In this document: positions 36,212 through 41,395 of the stretch, one piece after another | Numbering within the stretch: the stretch's first letter is position 1 | Layout: every line of letters starts with the position of its first letter | Source: an uncultured Clostridia bacterium | GTDB lineage: Bacteria > Bacillota > Clostridia > Christensenellales > UBA3700 | Assembly: GCA_944380395.1 (NCBI GenBank) | Contig: CALWHM010000014.1 | Coordinates: 1-41,395 of the forward strand | Length of the DNA: 41,395 nt | Direction: 5' to 3' | Translations under genes and position numbers: made by a program | The notes under the pieces: generated by a model | What the model was told of the DNA's origin: nothing | Database searches by the model: none | What the model saw: only the letters and a program-made list of their open reading frames with translations

Positions 36212-37567
36212 ATGGCAAGACCTTACGGCGAGGGAATAGTATTCAATATCCTTATGAAAGTGCTGTATATAGCTTATTTGGCTATGTATATGGCTTACGC
36301 CGTGCTCAACTACATAGCGGAGACGGGCAACGACTTTGTCAACTTTATAGTCATCACCTTTATTTCCGTATCCATAGTAATATTCGTGATAGCGAACGTG
36401 CTGGACTGGGTGTATAAGAATGCGGACGCGCGCTCCAAGATAAAGGTAAGGCTGCACACCTTGCGCAATATGTTCAAAATAATCAAGGTGGGCGTGTCTA
36501 TTCTCGTCTTGGCGCAGACCATTTCGGACGACAGCTGGAACGCCCTTACCATAACCATGCTGGTGATATCCCTGCCCACAAGCCTGATATGGCTGCTGGG
36601 GGAATACGTATATGTGGCGATAGCGGGCATATTCCGCCGCAAGGGCAGGAAAAACTCCGCAGAGGACGCGGACGAGGAATACGACGACGCCGCAAGGGTA
36701 ACGCCCGTGCACGACACGATAGAGCGGGTAAAGCAGTTTGCCGAATCCGAACTCATCGTGCTGCGCCCGCACGAAGTGGACTACGACTCCGACGAGCAGG
36801 AGGACGTCAACGACGGCTACTTGGGCTATGAAAAAGACGACGATTTTTCATATCCGCCCGTTATGCCCGCTGTCACGGCGCAAGACGAAAAGCGCGAACA
36901 TCCCGAATATCAAGGCGCGTTTTGCGTGGAGGAGATACCGCTTGAAGGCGAGCCTTTACAACAAGCCGATACGGGCGCGGAGCGGGAAGATTGGAGCATA
37001 GAAGAAGTTATAGAAGAGGTGCCCGAAGAAGAAAGCGCACCGGCAGCGGAAGAGAACGCGTCCGAAGATGAGCAGGCAAGCCAAGATATAACGCAGGAAG
37101 AAAGCGTGCCGGCAGCGGAAGTGAGCGCGTCCGAAGATGAGCAGGCAAGCCAAGATACAATGCAGGAAGAAAGCGCACCGGCGGCGGAAGAGAGCACAGT
37201 CGAACAAGAGCGGGAAAGCGCGTCCGAACAAGAGCGGGAAAGCGCGTCCGAACAAGAAGTGAGCGCGTCCGAAGATGAGCAGGCAAGCCAAGATATAACG
37301 CAGGAAGAAAGCGCACCGGCGGCGGAAGAGGGCACAGTCGAACAAGAGCGGGAAAGCGCGTCCGAGCAAGAAGTGAGCGCGTCCGAAGATGAGCAGGCTA
37401 GCAAAGACGCAACGCAAGAAGAAAGCGTGTCGGCGGCGGAAGAGGGCGCAGCCGCACAAGAAGAGAGCGTACCGGCGGCGGAAGAAAGCGCGCCCGAAGA
37501 AGAGCGGGAAAGTACGGAGCAAGAGGCAGGAGAGTCCGCGCAAGAGGGAAGCGGGGACAACGAATAA
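36212..37567 (+). CDS. Membrane protein with long acidic repetitive C-terminal tail
   Basis: 451 residues from ATG 36212. Four hydrophobic segments fill about 12-140. A charged linker (145-240) leads to a ~210-residue disordered tail (about 245-451) very rich in Glu, Ser and Ala. The tail is built from imperfect copies of a 23-residue unit of the type SAPAAEE.ASEDEQASQDITQ, interleaved with ERESASEQ octets, and encoded by direct DNA repeats at about 37020-37500. No family is recognised. Such tails vary in length between strains by slippage. The tail is predicted to lie in the cytosol if the N-terminus does. The start fits a leaderless mRNA. A terminator shared with the convergent M28 gene follows. 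Confidence 0.8.
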   Translation: MARPYGEGIVFNILMKVLYIAYLAMYMAYAVLNYIAETGNDFVNFIVITFISVSIVIFVIANVLDWVYKNADARSKIKVRLHTLRNMFKIIKVGVSILVLAQTISDDSWNALTITMLVISLPTSLIWLLGEYVYVAIAGIFRRKGRKNSAEDADEEYDDAARVTPVHDTIERVKQFAESELIVLRPHEVDYDSDEQEDVNDGYLGYEKDDDFSYPPVMPAVTAQDEKREHPEYQGAFCVEEIPLEGEPLQQADTGAEREDWSIEEVIEEVPEEESAPAAEENASEDEQASQDITQEESVPAAEVSASEDEQASQDTMQEESAPAAEESTVEQERESASEQERESASEQEVSASEDEQASQDITQEESAPAAEEGTVEQERESASEQEVSASEDEQASKDATQEESVSAAEEGAAAQEESVPAAEESAPEEERESTEQEAGESAQEGSGDNE

Positions 37568-37574
37568 AAAGGCA

Positions 37575-37605
37575 AAAAAACAAGGTCCGCAACAAGGCGG
37601 ACCTT
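37575..37605 (-). terminator. Terminator between convergent genes
   Basis: AAGGTCCGC (37582-37590) pairs with GCGGACCTT (37597-37605) around a 6-nt loop. On the minus strand it is followed by TTGTTTTTTT and ends the M28 gene; on the plus strand the T-run is weak. Confidence 0.85.
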
Positions 37606-37624
37606 ATAATTTCAATTGTTGAGG

Positions 37625-38872
37625 CTACTCCTTCATATCCGCGGAGGCAAAGCCGTTTTTATCAAATTCCTCTATAAATTCCAGCGTGATGTCAAACACT
37701 TTGGAGAGGCACTCGGGGCTGAGGTTATCGTAGTTGTCCAAACGGGTGTGGTAATATTTTTCCACCTCAGGGTTCATAGCTGCAACGGAAGTCGCGCGCC
37801 AGCCGGCTTTGGAGAATGCGGCGGCGTCGGTCGCGCCGGCAAACACGGAGCCGAACTTTAAGTCCATTCCGTGGCGTGCGGCGCACTTTTTGTATATGTC
37901 GCAAGCCGCCTGATCGTTCTTGACGGTGCCGTTCAAGTCGCGGTTGTAAATGCCCAGATATTCAAGTTCACGCAGAGTTTCGTAGGTTATGAACACGGTT
38001 TCCACGTTTTCCTCGCGCGCATAGTCGGGGTGCTGCTTGGCAAACGCGGTAGCGCCGCGCAGACCCGCTTCTTCCGAACCCGTGATAAGTGCCACAACTT
38101 CCGTGTTTTCCAGGCGTATATCGTTGTCTTTCAAAGCCTTTACGGCGGCTATCGCCATATAGCAGGCGGTGAGGTTGTCGTTGGCGCCGGGGACGACTTT
38201 GCGGGTGTCCGCAAACAGCCAGAACGCAAGGAAGAAGGGCACGAAAGCTATGCCCGCCACGCCTATCCAAATGCGGCTTTCTTCCACCATTCCGAAAGGT
38301 CCGTCCATAACGCAGGCGGTAACGGCTATGGCAAACATATACACAACGCCCAATATTACCAATATGATGGATGAGAGGAACATTTTGTAACCGCCCACAT
38401 AGTGCCAATGCCATTCGTACACGGCGTCAGAGTGACCGTTTATGATAATGCGGCGCTTTACTTCGCCCGAAGGGGAGTATGTACCCATAACGTTGCCCGA
38501 ATCGCGCTTGTCAAACAGCGGATCCAAAAAAGGCGCGTACAGCACGAATTGGAAGAGCATAGGCACAAGAGAAAGCGCTATGCACACGAACACCATAACG
38601 GGGGACAAAAAGTATACGGGAACCGCAAGGGTCATAAACACCGCCACAAAATATGTCCAGCCGAAGAACGCGTGCGGAGCCACCTTGAACGTGTCGCGGT
38701 CCACTTTGTCGCACATTTCGCCCAACTGACCCGCCATATAGTCAAGGGCTTTGTTTTCGCCCTCACTGCCGGGGTCGCGGTCGCCGAAGTTGACTATGAC
38801 GTTTTTTATCTCGTCACAGATGTAGGAAACGCTTTTTTCGCGTTCCTGAGCAGAAATCTCAGTTACTCTCAT
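37625..38872 (-). CDS. Membrane-embedded M28 family zinc peptidase
   Basis: 415 residues from ATG 38872, with AGGTGG upstream. M28 metal ligands are visible in order: His147/Asp149 (NGHSDA), Asp232 (GANDN), Glu267/Glu268 (GSEEAG), Asp349 (TDAAAF) and His375 (YYHTRLDN). Hydrophobic segments at about 68-115, 163-190 and 200-222 are inserted before and inside the catalytic domain, so the protein is anchored in the membrane. M28 enzymes remove N-terminal amino acids; the substrate here is unknown. The gene is single, with a promoter TGGACA-17-TATAAT (38974-38946) and a GC-rich leader that can fold into hairpins. Confidence 0.88.
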   Translation of the reverse strand: MRVTEISAQEREKSVSYICDEIKNVIVNFGDRDPGSEGENKALDYMAGQLGEMCDKVDRDTFKVAPHAFFGWTYFVAVFMTLAVPVYFLSPVMVFVCIALSLVPMLFQFVLYAPFLDPLFDKRDSGNVMGTYSPSGEVKRRIIINGHSDAVYEWHWHYVGGYKMFLSSIILVILGVVYMFAIAVTACVMDGPFGMVEESRIWIGVAGIAFVPFFLAFWLFADTRKVVPGANDNLTACYMAIAAVKALKDNDIRLENTEVVALITGSEEAGLRGATAFAKQHPDYAREENVETVFITYETLRELEYLGIYNRDLNGTVKNDQAACDIYKKCAARHGMDLKFGSVFAGATDAAAFSKAGWRATSVAAMNPEVEKYYHTRLDNYDNLSPECLSKVFDITLEFIEEFDKNGFASADMKE

Positions 38873-38945
38873 AATCCACCTGCCTTTAATCTTTTCCCGC
38901 ACGGGGCGGGTGCGTAACTGCCGCAAACGGCTGCATTACGAAAGT

Positions 38946-39061
38946 ATTATACAACATTGCGGCGAATATGTCCATACTAATTAAAGTTTATTTTGCAAAA
39001 TAAAATAAATTCGCGCGTTTTTCTTCAATTGCTTGTCAAGCGCGGGAAAATATGCGATAAT
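38946..39061. promoter_or_regulatory. Divergent promoter region with 18-bp palindrome
   Basis: Minus strand: TGGACA (38974-38969) and TATAAT (38951-38946), 17 bp apart, for the M28 gene. Plus strand: TTGTCA (39033-39038) and GATAAT (39056-39061), 17 bp apart, for the lipoprotein gene. Between the two -35 boxes lies the perfect palindrome TTTATTTTGCAAAATAAA (38987-39004), a possible shared operator. Confidence 0.7.
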
Positions 39062-39082
39062 TGATTGTACTTGGGAGGAGTT

Positions 39083-39454
39083 ATGAAAAAGTTTGCCGCG
39101 GTCTTTGCCGTTTTGATATGCGTTACCGTCCTTGTGCTTGCCGCGTGCACGCCCGACGGCGGCGAATTGCGCGAAGCTTTCAAGGGCGAAGGGTATGACT
39201 TTCAGCCCTTTGACATAACCGTGGCTCAGGCGGAGGAGTACGAACTTTCCGATTATTTCTCCGCGGTGAAGGACGCCAACTCTTATCCCAAAACGGTGTG
39301 CGTGCTGGTGTTCTCCACGCTGGGGGAAGCGCGCAGATACGCGGAAGAGCACGCCTCGCAGGAGGATATGCCCAACCTCTCCCGCGCGGGCAGGCTTGTG
39401 GCGTTCGGCGCAAGTGAAGCCGTGGACATAGCGGTCAACGGCAAAACCGAGTAA
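39083..39454 (+). CDS. Small putative lipoprotein
   Basis: 123 residues. MKKFAAVFAV then a hydrophobic run and the lipobox VLAAC (Cys22) predict a lipid-anchored exported protein. The mature ~100 residues alternate helix and strand (YFSAVKDANSYPKTVCVLVFSTLGEARRYAEEH) in a way that resembles a small ferredoxin-like fold, but no family is recognised. GGGAGGAG lies 3 bp before ATG, and the gene has its own promoter. A hairpin follows, and the next gene starts 170 bp later. Confidence 0.8.
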   Translation: MKKFAAVFAVLICVTVLVLAACTPDGGELREAFKGEGYDFQPFDITVAQAEEYELSDYFSAVKDANSYPKTVCVLVFSTLGEARRYAEEHASQEDMPNLSRAGRLVAFGASEAVDIAVNGKTE

Positions 39455-39463
39455 GGTAAAATT

Positions 39464-39481
39464 CCGCCTTGAACAAGGCGG
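39464..39481 (+). terminator. Hairpin after the small lipoprotein gene
   Basis: CCGCCTT and AAGGCGG pair around GAAC ten bases after the stop. Only an A/T-mixed sequence follows, so termination may be weak. Confidence 0.5.
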
Positions 39482-39623
39482 CATAAATATTGATTGTTGG
39501 AAAAATGCAGAACCTTCTGCACGGCATCGGATTTCGGAGTAATGAAAAGGATATTGCGTCCGGAATAAAGCCTTTGGTGCGCGGCAAATAATTTCGCACA
39601 AATACGGTTTTAAGAGGACGTTT

Positions 39624-41072
39624 ATGGTAAAAAAACGCAAATCTTCCCGCACAAGCGTCGGGGAGAGCGCGGCGCTTTGCCGCGAAAATTCGCAAAACGC
39701 CGTTTTGAACGGCGATCGGGAACAGGAAGAAAAGGCGGAAGAACAAGCCGCCGAGCAAACTCTGCAGGCTGAACAAGTTGCGGAAGATAAGGCGCAAGAA
39801 CAAGCCGCCGACGACCAAGAGCAGGACGCGGGCGGGCAGGAGCCGGAGCAAACCGCCGCTCAAACCGAAGAACAAACCGACGCGCCGCAGGATAAAAAAG
39901 CCGCGTTAAAGGCGCGCGCGCAGACTTTTTGGAAAGACAAGGGCTTGCCCGCCTTGAAGGGACTTCCCAAAAGGTGGTTTATAGACGCGTTCACGGGCAT
40001 GGCGCAGGGACTTTTCGTCACCCTTATTGCGGGCACCATTGTTAAAACTTTGGGCAGTTTGATAGGGGATAACGCCTTCGGTAATTTCCTCACTCTGCTG
40101 GGGTCTTTGGCTTCCGTGATGATGGGCGCGGGCATAGGCGCGGGTATGGGCAGTAAGCTGAAAGCTCCCGGACTTGTGGTGTTCTCCGCAATAGTCGCCG
40201 GCTTTGTGGGCGCATGGGCGGACGTGTTCATCACCTGCGCGGGGGAAGGCGCGGACGCCGTCATCTCCGCCGTGGGAGCAAAGGTGGCGGCAGGTTCTCC
40301 CGGCAATCCGATAAGCGCATACGTGACCGCGCTCACCGCCATAGAGATATCTTCGCTGATAGCGGGAAAGACCAAGCTGGACATTCTGCTTGTGCCGCTC
40401 ACGTCCCTGCTTGCCACGCTGGCGGGCGCGTATATATCCTGGCCGTTTTCCTGGCTCATATCGCAGCTGGGGACGGGAATTGCGCTTGCCACCGACTTGC
40501 AGCCCGTGCTTATGGGTATAATAGTCGCGGCGGTGATGGGAATTTTGCTCACTTTGCCCACGTCCAGCGCGGCAATATGGGTATCCGTGGCAACTCCCGT
40601 GCTTACGGGCGGCGACGCCACGCAGGTCAACGCCATGCTGATTGCGGGCGGCGCGGCGGTGGTGGGCTGTGCCTGTCATATGGTCGGCTTTGCCGTGCTC
40701 AGCTTTAAGGAGAACGGCTGGGCGGGCATAGTGTCGCAGGGCTTGGGCACTTCTATGCTGCAAATACCCAACATAATGCGCCGCCCTCAGCTGCTCATTC
40801 CGCCCACGATAGCTTCTATGATATGCGGACCCATCGCCACCGGCGCGTTCAAGCTGATGTGCGGCGCGAGCGGCGGAGGTATGGGCACCTGCGGCTTTGT
40901 GGGAATAATAGAGGCATACAACGCCAGCATAATACAAGGCGGTATGGAGCAATGGAAGTTCTGGCTTGCCATCGCCTTCCTCTTCTTCATCATGCCCGCC
41001 GTCATATGCTGGGCGATAGGAAAACTTATGCGCCATAAGGGCTGGATAAAAGACGGCGATTTGAAGATTTGA
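39624..41072 (+). CDS. PTS_EIIC type 2 membrane protein with Gln/Glu-rich N-terminal extension
   Basis: 482 residues. The first ~95 are disordered and very rich in Gln, Glu and Ala. The rest is a glycine-rich polytopic membrane domain with about nine or ten segments (GLFVTLIAGTIVKTLGSLIG, MMGAGIGAGMGSKLKAPG, SSAAIWVSVATPVLTGG, CGASGGGMGTCGFVGII) matching the PTS_EIIC_2 family (PF13303), distant from classical sugar-PTS IIC subunits. No IIA or IIB gene is nearby, so transport by phosphorylation is not established; the substrate is unknown. AAGAGG lies 6 bp before ATG. No terminator hairpin with T-run is visible behind it; a repeat array begins 11 bp later. Confidence 0.85.
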   Translation: MVKKRKSSRTSVGESAALCRENSQNAVLNGDREQEEKAEEQAAEQTLQAEQVAEDKAQEQAADDQEQDAGGQEPEQTAAQTEEQTDAPQDKKAALKARAQTFWKDKGLPALKGLPKRWFIDAFTGMAQGLFVTLIAGTIVKTLGSLIGDNAFGNFLTLLGSLASVMMGAGIGAGMGSKLKAPGLVVFSAIVAGFVGAWADVFITCAGEGADAVISAVGAKVAAGSPGNPISAYVTALTAIEISSLIAGKTKLDILLVPLTSLLATLAGAYISWPFSWLISQLGTGIALATDLQPVLMGIIVAAVMGILLTLPTSSAAIWVSVATPVLTGGDATQVNAMLIAGGAAVVGCACHMVGFAVLSFKENGWAGIVSQGLGTSMLQIPNIMRRPQLLIPPTIASMICGPIATGAFKLMCGASGGGMGTCGFVGIIEAYNASIIQGGMEQWKFWLAIAFLFFIMPAVICWAIGKLMRHKGWIKDGDLKI

Positions 41073-41082
41073 TCTGCCCTTA

Positions 41083-41395
41083 CGGCAGCTTGTCGGAACC
41101 GTTGGGCGCGCCCTTTTCGGCGTCTTTGTGTAATATCTCGCTCGACGTAGCGCTGCTACGACCTCGTTCGATATTGCGCAAATCCGCTCAAAAATTCCTG
41201 CGCCGAACGCTCCCGCCAAACTGCCGTGCGGGCACCCTGCGGCAGCTTGTCGGAATGAGGGCATGCCTTTTGGGCATATTGGTGTAATATCGTTCGATGT
41301 AGCGCTGCTACGACTTAATTCGATATTGCGCAAATCCGCTCAAAAATTCCTGCGCCGAACGCTCCCGCCAAACTGCCGTGCGGGCACCCTGCGGC
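41083..41395. repeat. Tandem array of ~155-bp units at the window edge
   Basis: Two copies (41083-41239 and 41240-41391) and the first bases of a third. Each starts CGGCAGCTTGTCGGAA and ends with CTGCCGTGCGGGCACCCTG. The last ~70 bp of the units are identical; the parts after the first 16 bp differ. Each contains an imperfect dyad AATATC...CGTAGCGCTGCTACG...GATATT. No gene start or ribosome site fits the short frames inside. The array continues beyond the window. Confidence 0.88.

Overview
The window reads as chromosome of a low-redundancy, Gram-positive anaerobe of the class Clostridia (Bacillota). The main reasons are the hrcA-grpE-dnaK-dnaJ-prmA-rsmE-mtaB-HIT-rpsU gene order under a CIRCE element, a ylbJ-type sporulation membrane protein, a clostridial coiled-coil gene directly after coaD, lepA-hemW, strong Shine-Dalgarno sites, TTGACA/TATAAT promoters, and three predicted secreted proteins with lipobox signals. 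Isoleucine is very often encoded by ATA. An uncultured gut lineage is plausible, but I cannot place it more precisely from sequence alone.

Layout. 0-1.2 kb: end of an upstream transcript, then a Fic-family AMP-transferase gene. 1.4-7.8 kb (minus strand): a polytopic membrane protein, a SprT-like metalloprotease with three C-terminal repeats, and an operon PH-like membrane protein-rdgB-yfcE-typA-MGMT. 7.8-16.2 kb (plus strand): a frameshifted DUF2156 gene, a GH43 hydrolase, then an operon of an aconitase-family hydratase, 5-formyl-THF cyclo-ligase, a fused RsmD-CoaD protein, a coiled-coil protein, a GH16 lipoprotein and a metallophosphoesterase. 16.2-20.4 kb (minus strand): a BspA-like leucine-rich-repeat surface protein, YlbJ and a DUF4143 ATPase. 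20.6-28.9 kb: the heat-shock and translation-maintenance cluster. 28.9-30.6 kb: repeat-rich, gene-poor DNA with a remnant of a second rpsU 3' end, a small lipoprotein and a 40-residue membrane peptide. 30.6-35.0 kb: a LUD-domain and glycerophosphodiesterase pair divergent from lepA-hemW. 35.0-35.9 kb: a large non-coding repeat array next to a small zinc-ribbon gene. 36.2-41.1 kb: a membrane protein with a long acidic repetitive tail, a membrane-bound M28 peptidase, a small lipoprotein and a PTS_EIIC_2-type membrane protein. The end of the window enters a tandem array of about 155-bp units.

Most genes are core housekeeping (protein folding, tRNA/rRNA modification, nucleotide and folate clean-up). 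The unusual content is: (1) a non-coding array built from roughly 30 TTATGTG half-sites in 21-bp steps, each block closed by an inverted copy; (2) two separate loci where the 3' end of a very small gene together with its terminator has been copied just downstream; (3) the in-frame RsmD-CoaD fusion; (4) several promoters whose -10 box abuts the start codon, suggesting leaderless mRNAs; (5) a SprT-like protease with three SH3-like repeats. I found no phage, CRISPR array, insertion sequence, tRNA or rRNA gene. No complete new defence or mobile system is evident; the repeat array is the best candidate for an undescribed element, and its function is unknown.
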